A program made the position numbers and the translations under genes. Shown piece by piece: positions 1-14,121 of a stretch of 21,764 nt of DNA (within the stretch, counting starts at the first letter, position 1; every line of letters starts with the position of its first letter). Under the pieces are notes generated by a model that worked only from the letters and a program-made list of their open reading frames with translations, was not told the DNA's origin and searched no databases. The stretch is from Pigoraptor chileana (lineage: Eukaryota > Opisthokonta > Filasterea): positions 1 to 21,764 of the forward strand of contig CALSCR010001766.1 of the NCBI GenBank assembly GCA_943704495.1. The letters are read 5' to 3'.

Positions 1-128
1 ACCCACCCACCCACCTATCACACGCACACATACACTCACACTCAAAATGCACACACGGACATCCATAGATTAGATGCACGTATCTCACTATTGGAATTGT
101 GATCCATATCACACACATACACAAACAG

Positions 129-996
129 GGGCCGTATCTGCATGCGTCGTACTCCCCAAACCACACGATCTGTTCAATCCTGCGCACCCGAAGGACCTGC
201 AACCCTTTGGCCTTCTCCGCCGATTTGTCGCTGCTGAGAATGGCTCCACTGCCGCGGGCGACGACGGCGTTGTTGTCAGGCTCAAGCGGAGAAAATTGGT
301 GCGTGTCTGTACTCGGACTTTTTGCAGATTGCACTATTCCCTTCTGTGGTGCATTTACACACACACACACGCACACACACGCACACACTAACTGAAATCC
401 GGATGCCCCGACATCCCGTACGCAGTCTTCCCGCTTTGACGAGCTGGAAGGCGACGGCTCACTGCTTGGCGGTGTCGAAGATGCGCTGCAGGACATTCGG
501 GATTCTGGATTTGGCAGCGAGGTGCGTACGTTTGGAGTCATTTGTGTAATGTGTGTGCCAATAGAACCTACATTTGTTGCAAATACACTCCTCCTGCTCC
601 TCTCCCTCCATCCTTTTCTCCGTCCTCTCCCTCTTCCAAATTACACACACTGACACCGAACACACACGGACATCGAACACACACAGACACGCGCTGACTC
701 ACATGCTCAAATGGGGTCTGAATGATTAAGCTAACAACGCGAGCCCCTCAAAACCAAATCTTATAAATCAAAACGCACTACACTCACCGACTCCGCATGC
801 ACAGGCACATGGGATCAGTGGCAAGGGAAAACTATCTTCTTCTGCTGCGAATGCATCCGCCGATGGACTGTCGGAAGTGGAACTGCTCCGGAAGGAAGTC
901 GCGCGTCTCACCGAGCAGAATGCGCGTTGGGTGGCGTCCGCAAACCAGCTCGTTGCGGCGCCGGCGGGTGCGGGTGCTGCGCCAAAGCGGCGATAG
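129..996 (+). CDS. 3' part of an unrecognised gene ending in a coiled coil
   Basis: Three exons join in phase: 129-298, 426-521 and 805-996, ending in TAG at 994-996. The two internal junctions are phase 0, with donors GTGCGT at 299 and 522 and acceptors CAG at 425 and 804. The first acceptor (CAG at 128, phase 1) is weaker, and the true start lies to the left or outside the window. The visible protein of about 150 residues has an opening stretch with PKPHDLFNP and LQPFGLLRRF, a basic RLKRRKL patch at the first junction, an acidic middle (FDELEGDGS), and a C-terminal heptad-like helix (EVELLRKEVARLTEQNARW) before an Ala/Pro-rich tail ending KRR. I do not recognise the family. The basic patches could be nuclear localisation signals, and the helix suggests dimerisation. 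Both are inferences. The exon structure is more certain than any function. Confidence 0.6.
360..388. repeat. (AC)n microsatellite in intron
   Basis: A short AC/GCAC run lies in the first visible intron of the leftmost gene, between the donor at 299 and the acceptor at 425. Confidence 0.8.
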
Positions 997-1390
997 CCTC
1001 CACGCACATGCGTGCCGACATACGTTGTGCGTGTGCGTGCGTACGTGCGTGTGTGTGTGTGTGCGCATGTTTGATGTGGATTCGCTCTGATCAATAATAT
1101 GAAATGAAATTTGTGTAATTTTGAGACAGCTTGAGGGCGATCTGTTACGTAATTTTAGAAGTACAGCCACGTGAGGAGTGCATGCTCAGCATTGATTGAT
1201 CTACATATCTGAACTGCAACGACGAATAAAACGAAACGAAACCTTTTCTCAGTTTACGAGCACCAAGTTTAGTCACGCAGTGATAATGCATGGCTTGCTA
1301 TTGAGTGGACAATCCGGGCGCTCGTTGTGGGAATCACGTGCATAATGGTCTGCGCACCCACGCCCGTCTGACGCTCGCTGCTTCTTTTTA
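997..1390. other. Intergenic spacer between two + strand genes
   Basis: No coding exon is supported here. It holds a TG/GTGC-rich stretch at about 1026-1066, a CACGTG at 1168-1173, an AATAAA at 1225-1230 that could end the left gene, and a second CACGTG at 1335-1340, about 50 bases upstream of the METTL23-like start. Confidence 0.6.
1225..1230 (+). terminator. Putative poly(A) signal AATAAA
   Basis: A canonical AATAAA hexamer lies 229 bases after the stop of the left-hand + strand gene. It is the only one in the spacer. Assignment is by position only. Confidence 0.45.
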
Positions 1391-3034
1391 ATGTCACACC
1401 CTTTGCAACTGGTATGCTACTCCTCGTCGGAGGAGTCAGAGTCATTGCAGTCATCCGAGGAGTCAGAGTCCGGGCTTGCATCGCCTACCGATGATGCCAG
1501 TGCGATTCAAAGTGATTCGATAGCAGGGGAACTCGTGCGCGCATTTCAATTTTCGGACTGTAACATCAGTGACGACGAAGATGCACAAGAAGATTCGCTG
1601 TCCGTTTTAGTGAACGAGGTGCGCTTCTCTGTATTGCCTCTGTGTGGCAGCATGGCATTTAGGTCGTAGAGTATCGCAGCTGTGACAATCAATTCTTTCA
1701 CCTCCCTTTATGGGCGTTACAGGTGCTTGATCCGAACTATGGACTCTATGTCTGGCCGTCAGCTGTGTGCCTTGCGCAACACCTCTGGAACGTGCGGGCA
1801 TCAATTCGGGGATCCCACATTGTCGAGGTGAGCGTGTTGGTAATGTTAATCATTGTATGTTCTCATGAAAGTGTTCAGATTATGTGTTTGCTGTTTGGCG
1901 GCCTCTTCTAATGAAATTGTTCCTCTGTCTTCAAAATGTTTTTTTGTTGACTTTTAATCTTATCAGCTGGGTGCGGGAACTGGACTCCCTGGAGTACTCG
2001 CAGCCCTCATGGGCGCATCGTCGGTTGTGCTGACGGATCTGCACTCGCCACCGCGCGTCCTTGCCAACCTTGCCAAAACGTGTGCCCTAAACGGGCTGTT
2101 AACGGCAACGGCAGCAACGGCAACGCTACCAACAACAACAATTCTACCGACAACAACAACATTACTGAGAGGTCGCTGCTCATCAGACACTGACACAATT
2201 GAAGAGCCGTCGTCTGCGCGCGAACGTGCGCTGCTTCGTCCACATGAAGAGGGAGACGCACGCCACTCGACGGCTCTGACGTCCAATGCAGTTGCGCGCA
2301 TCGTCAGTGTCACGTGGGCCGAATACACTCCCGCCCTTATTGCGCTTGCTCGAGAGAAGCCGGACATTATCATTGGGGCGGACGTTTTTTACGACACGAA
2401 ACGTGAGTGTGTTCCAAATTGCCTTGCTTCGGCGCACTCACACGCTCTCCCGGCTTGCCTGCTGACATGTGAATGTGTCCCGTTTGTTAGTGTCTTTTTC
2501 TGTCCCCTCCTCTCAAGTTCGTTGCCACCCTCGCACGCCTCCTTTGCCCTCTCCGTCTCCGTCTGCTTCTGCCTCTGCCTCTGCCTCTGCCTCCAGTGTT
2601 CGATGATCTCTGTGCGACCATTCACCTCTTCTTTCGACACAACCCCGCCTGCCGCTTCATTGTTGCCTACCACGACAGAGGGTGGGTGCAAAGTGCCCGT
2701 AATTCTCTAGCATCACTCCTTTGATGCCGATTGCAGTGGTGCAACCCCCCCCTCCCCTCACCACACACACCCGCACGCACACACACAACAAGTCCCCTTG
2801 CCAACTTTCGTTGAAAACGCAAACAATCGGCGCACTTTCTTCCATCGAACATTGCACACACACACGTGGATCAGATCTGAGCTCGCTCTCTACGATGCGT
2901 TTGATCGATGGGACTTCAATTGGACCGAAGTGGATGCCGATGACTGCCGCAATGTGTGGATTGACGACGGATGCCCGGGAATTACGAGCGTGCGGCTATT
3001 CGTCATTTCCCGCCAAAACGCAAACAGCGGATAG
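1391..3034 (+). CDS. METTL23: METTL23-like SAM-dependent protein methyltransferase
   Basis: Exons 1391-1618, 1723-1827, 1967-2402, 2597-2681 and 2875-3034 total 1014 nt (337 aa plus stop) with all phases consistent. The family (seven-beta-strand METTL21/22/23 methyltransferases) modifies protein side chains, and METTL23 of animals is reported as a histone arginine methyltransferase. Visible evidence: the family signature GLYVWPSAVCLAQHLW in exon 2; SAM-binding motif I, ELGAGTGLPG, at about residues 111-120 and split by intron 2; the following VVLTD strand; the post-II strand IIGADVFYD around residue 250; and a C-terminal strand VRLFVIS. Exon 1 encodes a Ser/Glu-rich acidic tail with a duplicated SSEESES block. 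Exon 3 carries a Thr/Ala-rich then charged insert of roughly 60 residues after the second strand, longer than I expect for the family. The start at 1391 is the first ATG of the open exon, without strong start context. No AATAAA was seen downstream. Confidence 0.85.
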
Positions 3035-3353
3035 GGAAGATTTAGGCAATGCGAGTGTGCATTGGACCCATTCCCACCGCACTCTCACCGCATAGACACC
3101 AGCAGCGTCACAGGGATAGGAGGGCAAGGCGCTTCAGGGATGCATAGTTTCCAGTTATTCATATACGACAACACGCACTGTTAAGCAGCCACCGCTCGAA
3201 CCAGCCGCGTCAAAAATATATCGTCTCCCTTTTTGGTCCAGCGACACGCCACGCTCGACATACACAAGCGGAGAAATCTCAAGCTTGACGCTGCCCGGCG
3301 CAAACACATACGCACACGCACACGCACAAGCACGCTCACACACGCCAACGCAC
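3035..3353. other. Convergent intergenic spacer
   Basis: About 320 bases separate the stop codons of the METTL23-like gene (+) and the apyrase gene (-). A CAC/GCAC-rich run lies near 3300-3350. I see no further gene and no canonical AATAAA on either strand. Both 3' UTRs must lie here or overlap. Confidence 0.6.
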
Positions 3354-6300
3354 TCACACCATCGACATGGAAGACCAACCCCTGCGGTTCCGGCGACCAG
3401 CGCACAGAAGTACCGCAGCGACAGCGACGGCGACGAGCGCGAGACACCCGACAAATGCGACGCCGTCCCTCCACGAGAAAGCGTCTAGTCGGCTGTAGTG
3501 CACGGGACCCACGGTTGCACGCAGACCACGCGGCAGTATGCCCCCGTCGGCGTTTGTCTCGGCACGCACAAGCCGCTCCACCATAAGCATCGCTCCCAGC
3601 GTCCACTGCACCGCCTGCCCGTTTATACTGCGCTCGCATGCACCATGAGAGCGGGCGTGTGTGTTTTGTTTTTGTTGTTATTGTTGTTGTTGTTGTTGTT
3701 GTTGTGTGTGGAAGATTTCCGGTATATTTTTGAAAGCGAAATGAAGAATAGAAAATGAAAAGAAGTTTTGGTGAGTTTTCAATTCCAAGTTATGAAAACG
3801 GTAAAAGAAAGACATCCCCCCCCCCTCCCCCCACCGACGATATGGTTTGCAAAGAATTCATCGACACACCAAAAACACGCACAGGCACAGGCACACACAC
3901 ACACACATGCATTTGAACCCACACTTTACTCGGGATAATGCTGCCAGCAGGGGGAAGCCCAAACCCGTCGTGCAGCATGGATGTCATCCACGCAGACTTG
4001 AAGCACTGCGACCTCAAACGCAACGCACTCGAGTGGGGATAGCGGCCTGCCTCAAACTCTGCGGCTACTTCAGTCCAATTGCGCCCGCAAAACTCCATCG
4101 CGCGCTCACGAAACCTGAGAAAAAACCACGTTTGTTATTAGTGTTTTCAGTGTATGTTAGTAATGTTGTTTTTGGCAAAATTGGTGTGGGGATTCAACAC
4201 AGAACTCATGGACTCCAAAACAGGCGCACAAGAGAGAGAGAAAGAGAGTGAGACATAGGAGCAGATAGACCTCCTGCAGTACTCAAATGCCTAAGGAGTA
4301 TACCCACAACTCCAACAGAGAAGCAGAGAAAAAGCGAGATAGAGAGAGCGAGAGAGATGGAGTGACAGAGAGAGAGAGAGAGAGACGCAGGCCCCAAACC
4401 GTGTCACAAGCCGCATGCCCGATTGAACTCCACAAAACGGCGGTGGCAAACAAAGAAGGAAAAAACTCACGTTTCAAAGTGGTACGGCGATTTCATCTCA
4501 AACACGTCGTACACCGTATACCAGTACTCGGAAAACCCAAAGTACTCGCGGTCGCCGAAATCGAGCATGCGCTGGTTGTCTGCACACAAAAACACACAAA
4601 CATTATGCCGGTCATCAAAGGATGTGAGAAGGACAAAGAAAGTAGAATGGTAACCCCAGATGCACTTGAAGGCGCATTGACCCTCGCCGTACTACAACAA
4701 ACACACACACACACACACACACACCAACGAACCCACCTTTCAACAGAGTGCAGCGGGTGTCACGTGGACAATCCAGCGATACTCTAAGAAATTCGCGAAC
4801 GTCTTGCGCGCAGGTGACAAAGTCGCCCGTGCCAACAAAGTGGAAAACGCCACGCGCGTGCGTGTGGGACTCGACATACCCCGAAATGAGGCACGGATCT
4901 GCGATCGACACTGCCGCTGCGGCACTTCCGGCGGTGACACTCCCTTCACGCTCCTCCTCCCCGCCCTCTTCTTCTTCGAGGCTTGTCTCCAGCATCCCTT
5001 TGTCCTCAATGGATGCGAGACGACGTGCGCCGCCGCCGACACCATCACCGTCGTACGATCTGCCATCCTCACCACTCCCACCAAATCCACCCCTGTTATC
5101 CACGGACCCAGCGTGCTTCTCCTTCTCCCTCTGCCCGCGAGAGGGAATTGAGCCGCTGTCCCGCAAAAGCCGTCGGTTGTCCAGTTCAGCGCCACGAGAC
5201 AGATCATCCCCATTGTCACCACGCAACCCTCCCTCCGCTGCATTGGCGCCGTCTCCCAGACGCCGTTCTGTGGCATCTTGGATAGGTCGTCGACCACCAC
5301 TACCAAGACTCCCGCCGTCATCGACGCCACCGGACAGTCCATTGACAGAAACAGCGCGACCATTCTTGCGTGCCAAAAGAGGCAAACGAGCCTTTTTCAC
5401 AGCTGCGTCGGGCAACGGTCGAGCGCCCTCATCACCATCGCCCTCACCTGCCGGGACGTCGTGCTCCCTGTCCAGCCGACGCCTCAACGGACGCACCTTC
5501 TCCCCCGCGCCCTCCTCTGCGTCGCCCCCGGCATCGCCTGTTGCATCGCCCACTTCCTGCACTCCATCCTGCACTCCATCCAGCACTCCGTCCCGCACTC
5601 CGTTCGGCCGCCCCTCAGTGGCGCCATCCTGTGCTTCTTCGACATGAGCGGCATCGCCTTTGTTCACATTTGGTCGCTCGTTGCTTTCAACAACCGCAGC
5701 GGCTTCCCTCACACCTTCGTCACCTTTCGGTGCTTCATCTTTGGGTGCGGCGTTCTTTAGTGGCGGGATGTCGGCATCCACATTGCTAAACACGGCGGTT
5801 GCATTCATCCGCAATAATGTCTCTTCGATCTTCTCCGAGACGTATCGACTGCGTGCCTGTGTAAGTGCATGCGTGTGTTCGTGTGTGTGTGCGTACATGT
5901 GTGTAATGACGCAGCGGAGGAAGCAGGAAAGACAGCCAGTCAGGGAGAGCCGGATGCTAATCGGATGAAGAAAAAGGAGGTCGATCCCCAATCATTGTTG
6001 TCTGTGTGTGTGTCGTGCATGTGTGTATATGTATGTATGTGTGTATGTGGTGAATGTATATGCGTCGGTGTGTGCATGTGCGTGTGGGACAGCATGCAAG
6101 GGAGGATTGAGGGTAAGGAGTACGTGGTCACACCTCGTTAGCTCCGTATCGCAGGTACGTCGCAATAAAGAGGTTGTATCGGTGTTGCGTGTTGTGCTGG
6201 GAACACCCGATTTCAACTGGAATGACGTCGCCTGTGACGCACGACGACAGCACAGTGTCATTATTACAACTCAAACACACACACACACGCATACACACAC

Positions 6301-6513
6301 AGCAACACACACACACACCCCACAATCCCCGCCCCAACCAAATTCACACGGCAGGCTCACCTAGCGGCAGCTCCGAGTCGACCTCCACGGTGATTTGAGC
6401 GGATGCGCCGCCCATATCCAGCATGCCGACAGTAGGCATCACGTGACCGCCGCTGTGGTTGAAGCGGCCGAGGGCGTAGTTCACAGCCAGCCACGCATAC
6501 AGCCCTTCATTTT

Positions 6514-6544
<31 letters not shown>

Positions 6545-7950
6545 TGTCGCCGAATTTGAGATGTGCATATTACAGTGTATTATGAGCGAAGTGGAAATCT
6601 CGGAATTCTCTAGGCATCTATTTTTTTAATATTTTAAACGTTAAAAAATCGAACAAACAACGCTCCCGAACAAAGGCACAACCACGAACAGTAACAAAGA
6701 CAATGACATCAACGATCAAAGATACCCTATGCACGCACCTTCCAGTCGCCCCGAAATAACCTCAAGATGCGATTCCTTGAACACAAACGCATATCGGCGC
6801 ATGACATTGCGTGCCACAATGGAGAGGAGCGTCTGCCGCGCCCCAGTGTCGACAAGCCGCATGCCCGCCGTCGCGTAAATGTACAGCGGGGTGCGGTGAT
6901 GCATGCGCGTGGGCACATTGGCCGAGGCGTAGTCAAGCAGTTTTGCGATCGACGCAAACGCGTCCTCGGGGCTGTCAATAAAACTTGACAGGCCTGCCAT
7001 ATAGTACAGACGAGACGCCGCACGACGGACACCAAAAGCAAACAAGAAAAAAACAACAGCAACAGTGAATACAGAGAGTGAAAAAGTTGGCATCACGTGA
7101 GGATGCAGTGCGGTTCCTACAATAAAGAATCTACTAATGAAGTCATTCCTCACCAGGCTCGACCTTCATGATCACGTGCCGTCCGTCATCGAGTGCGAGG
7201 GGCTCGATTTGCGCAATGCCGAGATCGTCGATGGCGGGGGCAGGCCACCGATACACGTGGACGCGACTGCCACTGCTGCCACAATCGACAATAACGCCAT
7301 AGAGCACGTCGTCGTCAAATGTGTCTCGCGCCGGGTGTGATGCGTGTGTGTGTGCCGACAGCGGGCCGAGTGCAGAGCTGCGCAATGAACAGCACGAGGA
7401 GAGGTGAGCATGGTGACAGGAGAGTGTGTTTGTTTGTGCTTTTTTTAAAAGTTTAGCGGGGTTCAATTTATATCCTATCAGCGTATCCCTATGTGTTTGT
7501 GGGTGTGTGCGCATATGTGCGCATATGTGCGTGTGCGTTGCGTATATTCGTGCATATGTGTAATTCGATAATTTTGTGCTGGTTTTTTGTGTTAGCGTGT
7601 GGCAAGTGTGCGGACTGAGTTATGCGTCCAAGTGAGGGAGGAAGGAATACAAATGCGAGCATTGGCGAGAATATTGTAGAATCAAAAGGCCACACCCGAT
7701 GTGTCGTTCTTTGTCAACCGAAACGCACTATCCATGCAACACATTGTAAAGCCGCAGTGTGTTTGTCATACGAGTGTGTTTGTCATACAGTGAAACAGAG
7801 CCACACTCACGGCTGTGTCGACCAAGGCATCGTCCACGTCGACGGTGCATCGCCACGAACTACAACATACGCCCCAACGAATGCAGCTGCACACAGCACG
7901 ATCAACATCCTCCTGCGGGACGCCGTTGTATGTTGTCCAAGGGAATCCAT
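3354..7950 (-). CDS. ENTPD4: ENTPD4/7-like nucleoside di/triphosphatase (GDA1/CD39 family)
   Basis: The apyrase cleaves nucleoside di- and triphosphates in the lumen of Golgi, lysosome or related compartments. Exons on the minus strand: 7950-7811, 7377-7154, 6993-6739, 6504-6361, 6231-6134, 5856-4737, 4579-4471, 4114-3923 and 3627-3354. They total 2556 nt (851 aa) and stay in frame. An N-terminal signal anchor ([17 protein letters not shown], residues 15-31) and a C-terminal membrane helix (817-837) give the two-anchor topology of ENTPD4/7. Apyrase conserved regions are visible: [15 protein letters not shown] (about 77-91), [10 protein letters not shown] (about 159-168), [13 protein letters not shown] with the predicted catalytic Glu206, [11 protein letters not shown] (233-243), and EYFGFSEYW in exon 7. 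[11 protein letters not shown] and VQWTLGAML match the ENTPD4 C-terminal half. Exon 6 holds an acidic low-complexity insert of about 280 residues before DPCLISGYV. The last junction (donor GTGGGT at 3922, acceptor at 3628) was chosen by phase. The ATG at 7950 may instead be intronic (see the 5' extension). Confidence 0.87.
3672..3704. repeat. (TTG)n microsatellite near a 3' splice site
   Basis: About ten TTG units with one ATTG interruption lie in the last intron of the apyrase gene. On the transcribed strand this is a CAA run about 45-75 bases before the acceptor at 3628. Confidence 0.85.
4317..4388. repeat. GA-rich polypurine tract in intron
   Basis: Nearly pure AG/GAGA sequence, with a similar shorter block at about 4230-4260. 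Both lie in the apyrase intron between the exons ending at 4471 and starting at 4114. On the sense strand of the gene they are polypyrimidine, CT-rich. Confidence 0.8.
4700..4724. repeat. (AC)n microsatellite in intron
   Basis: About 12 AC units lie just inside the apyrase intron that starts at the GTGGGT donor (4736 reading leftward). Confidence 0.85.
5556..5603 (-). repeat. 12-bp tandem repeat x4 in the apyrase coding insert
   Basis: Four consecutive 12-base units (5556-5567, 5568-5579, 5580-5591, 5592-5603) differ by one to three bases. On the minus strand they encode a four-residue DGV(Q/L/R)-type repeat inside the acidic insert of the ENTPD-like protein. The unit length keeps the frame. 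Confidence 0.85.
6274..6318. repeat. (AC)n-rich tract in intron
   Basis: AC repeats interrupted by GCAT and AGCA lie between the apyrase exons ending at 6361 and starting at 6231. Confidence 0.75.
6514..6547. repeat. (TG)n microsatellite at a splice acceptor
   Basis: About 16 TG units with one GG slip. On the gene's sense strand this is an AC run ending only about a dozen bases before the acceptor of the exon starting at 6504, in the place normally taken by a pyrimidine tract. Confidence 0.85.
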
Positions 7951-8072
7951 TAGCAAGGCAAATAGGCAACACACACATTCACTGCGTGTGCAAGGTCAAC
8001 TTGCACTACAATATAAAGTGGCCACAAACACGAACACGTGAGCAAACACTTAGGCTGTCGCATTAAACTCAC

Positions 8073-8919
8073 TTGAGAGTGAAACACCTTCGCAGTTTGG
8101 GGAATCGGTCTCGGATCGACACGTCAGCGGTATCCCAATCACTGCCGATGCGTGCAAAATAACAGCAACAAAACAGTATGAATACGCACAGCCCACATTT
8201 TCTGCACATCAACCAACTTACAGTCACAAGTACAAAGACGCACCCTCCGAGAGCAATCTTTGGTAACATCACTGGACGTCCAGACGCTGATACCGAGGTC
8301 TGCATGTTTGACGGCCGCTTCGGGACGGATCGAGGTCGAGAGCCCGCGGCAGATGACGATCGAGAGGATGTTGCTGCATCTTCAGCCAAGCCAATGTTCA
8401 CATATGCGTCTCTATCGAACAACGACGATGTAGACGAACTCAGGAGGGGTCGGTCACGCCAATCCTGTAGTGTTGCGTTTGAATGCAATGCATGCCAGAT
8501 GTTATCAGCAAAGGTACACACATATGTATAGCCCAAATCTGGCAGAACCAAGTTTGGTCACTTGCATTAGAGAGAGAGACAGAGCGATAGAGAGTGAGAG
8601 AGACTGAGCGAGAGGGAGGGGGGATGGTCTTACATTGTCGGACTCCTCGATGCAGCAGGGAAACCGATTTGGCTCACTGGGCGACGCATCGCTACGAATC
8701 GCCACCCACTGACACAGCAAAAAGTGCGGCTTCTTTATGCGCGTAATTCCATCTCAAGTCGACAAATGAGAAGAAGTCGCCGGGCTGCGATTGATGATGA
8801 CTGCGGTATAATACCGCCGCAAGCCCCCACAAAATCACGCACGCAATGCACAGACAAACAAAACCAACACAATTTTGTTTGGATTTCATACATCTGTGCG
8901 AGTTGATGTGTATGTACAC
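8073..8919 (-). CDS. Probable 5' exons of the ENTPD-like gene (N-terminal cytosolic tail)
   Basis: Two minus-strand exons join in phase to the apyrase anchor exon. One is 8464-8244 (or 8538-8244), ending at a GTGCGT donor. The other is 8141-8073, ending at a strong GTGAGT donor, which fits the acceptor before 7912 and leaves out the ATG at 7950. The joined tail reads RDRFPKLRRCFTLK directly before [10 protein letters not shown], a basic flank typical of a signal anchor. Exon 8464-8244 is Ser/Arg-rich and open for over 70 codons. Further upstream, 8708-8634 (or 8708-8678) and 8919-8764 also join in phase. Exon 8919-8764 would start at an ATG and encode a Cys/Val-rich hydrophobic stretch (about residues 17-37), but its donor GTCGAC is weak, and TG-rich DNA readily gives such translations by chance. 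The full chain would give about 1012 aa (1022 with the alternative junction). The alternative is that these exons are 5' UTR or a separate small gene. Confidence 0.45.
8568..8623. repeat. GA polypurine tract
   Basis: AGAGAG-type sequence with scattered C and T, almost pure purine on +. It lies in a predicted intron of the 5' extension of the apyrase gene, where the sense strand is CT-rich upstream of the acceptors at 8539 and 8465. Confidence 0.75.
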
Positions 8920-9388
8920 GTTTCAGTGGCGATTAGGTCACTACCCGCGAATACTGGTAAGTGATGTTCAGAGACGGCTGCCGTGATCATGACCACAAAC
9001 TACTGAAGTTGTTCGGGAGCGGCTGTCACGGGATATCACGTGCAGCGATGCTGGTATCACGTGCCATCACATGACCTTGTTTTTCACCGAGCTGAACTGG
9101 GGCGACGCCCGCGCACTGAGGAAAACCATTACCCCGCAGTTGTGAATGCAGCTTCTGAATTGCTTCTACATTGTACATAATTATTGCGCACAACAGCCCC
9201 CCAAACAGCAGTCTCACTTGTTTGCACTTTGTAAGCGAAGCGTCTTTGGATTGTGCCGTGGGCATGGAGGCGGGTCGCTCACTTGCTTGAACTCGGCCGA
9301 TCCCATTGACAGCACTCTCGCTACTCTGCGCGCTTTTTCTTTCTCCAAAACAAAGCTTCAAGTGGTGGCACGACAAGCACGACCAGCA
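8920..9388. promoter_or_regulatory. Head-to-head promoter region with paired CACGTG boxes
   Basis: This spacer of about 470 bases separates divergent starts of the apyrase 5' exons (-) and the myotubularin (+). It contains TATCACGTGC twice (cores 9037-9042 and 9058-9063) and a related CATCACATGA (9068-9073), spaced 21 and 10 bases apart. CACGTG is the E-box bound by bHLH-Zip factors, and TCACGTG is the core of the animal CLEAR lysosomal-gene element. The cluster sits about 320-350 bases before the myotubularin ATG. Regulatory function is inferred. No clear TATA box was seen. An in-frame upstream ATG at 9146 could lengthen the myotubularin, so part of this interval may be 5' UTR or coding. Confidence 0.45.
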
Positions 9389-13595
<4,207 letters not shown>

Positions 13596-14121
13596 GCAGA
13601 TCCTGGCTCGGCCTCTCTCGTGTGTGTGTGTATCAGGGCGGTGTGTGTATAAATAGATCCATCATTCAATAATACTTGTCAACCGGTTGCTTGATGTGGG
13701 ACCAGCCCAACCAGTCACTCATGCACACTGACAACCATGCACCCATGCTGGCAACCGAGGGCTCAGCGTGCACGTGAAAGCCCCGGCAGTGGACGGGCTG
13801 TGCCGGCTAGGACGTTCATAGGGCGTACATACATATGGCCAGGCTGCCGCACGTGATCGCCGCGTTTCAATTCATCAGTCGGCAGAATTGACAACTCAGT
13901 TTCGGCTTTTGCCGCTCCGGTCCCGTCGTTGTTTTTTAAGGCTGTTTTGCGCCAGAGCAGACGATCCATTATACCGTGACAATCAGCACACTGAATAATA
14001 AGAGTCGACACCCAATCCTTGATAGAGTATGCTCGATTCAGGCGAAAGAGCACAATGGAATTGACATCATGATCAGCAAAGATTATTTTTAAAGGTTGTA
14101 ATCTGGCTTTGGGAGCTAAAA
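13596..14121. other. Intergenic spacer, mostly without recognised genes
   Basis: This spacer of about 525 bases lies between the myotubularin stop and the next + strand start. It holds a TATAAATA at 13648-13655, CACGTG at 13771-13776 and 13850-13855 (the second in GCACGTGAT), and a minus-strand open frame 13969-13763 of about 68 codons, from an ATG, containing LKRGDHVRQPGHMY. That frame faintly resembles the start of an LRAT/NlpC-type domain, but it lacks the downstream catalytic motifs and no continuing exon was found, so I do not call it a gene. Confidence 0.5.

Noticed and set aside
4748-5647. A 299-residue Ser/Pro-rich open frame on +
   Set aside because: It is antisense to the large apyrase exon 6, which has phase-consistent splice sites and conserved motifs at both ends. 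The + frame is low-complexity and is a mirror of the GC-rich minus-strand codons.
8178-8531. A + strand open frame of 117 codons
   Set aside because: It is antisense to the Ser/Arg-rich minus-strand exon that splices in phase to the apyrase. The + frame has no splice partners or recognisable domain.
9146-9388. Upstream in-frame ATG that would add 81 residues to the myotubularin
   Set aside because: The added part is Cys/Gln-rich without domain character and would fall in the likely promoter or 5' UTR. The ATG at 9389 directly precedes a compact helix and the C2 domain. It cannot be excluded without transcript ends.
13648-13655. TATAAATA as a TATA box
   Set aside because: It lies about 470 bases from the next + start and just after the myotubularin stop, so it is more likely A/T-rich 3' UTR. 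It was mentioned but not called as a promoter.
13763-13969. Minus-strand frame with LKRGDHVRQPGHMY, faintly like the start of an LRAT/NlpC-type domain
   Set aside because: Only one short motif is similar. The downstream His/Cys catalytic motifs are missing, and no continuing minus-strand exon fits between it and the myotubularin last exon.
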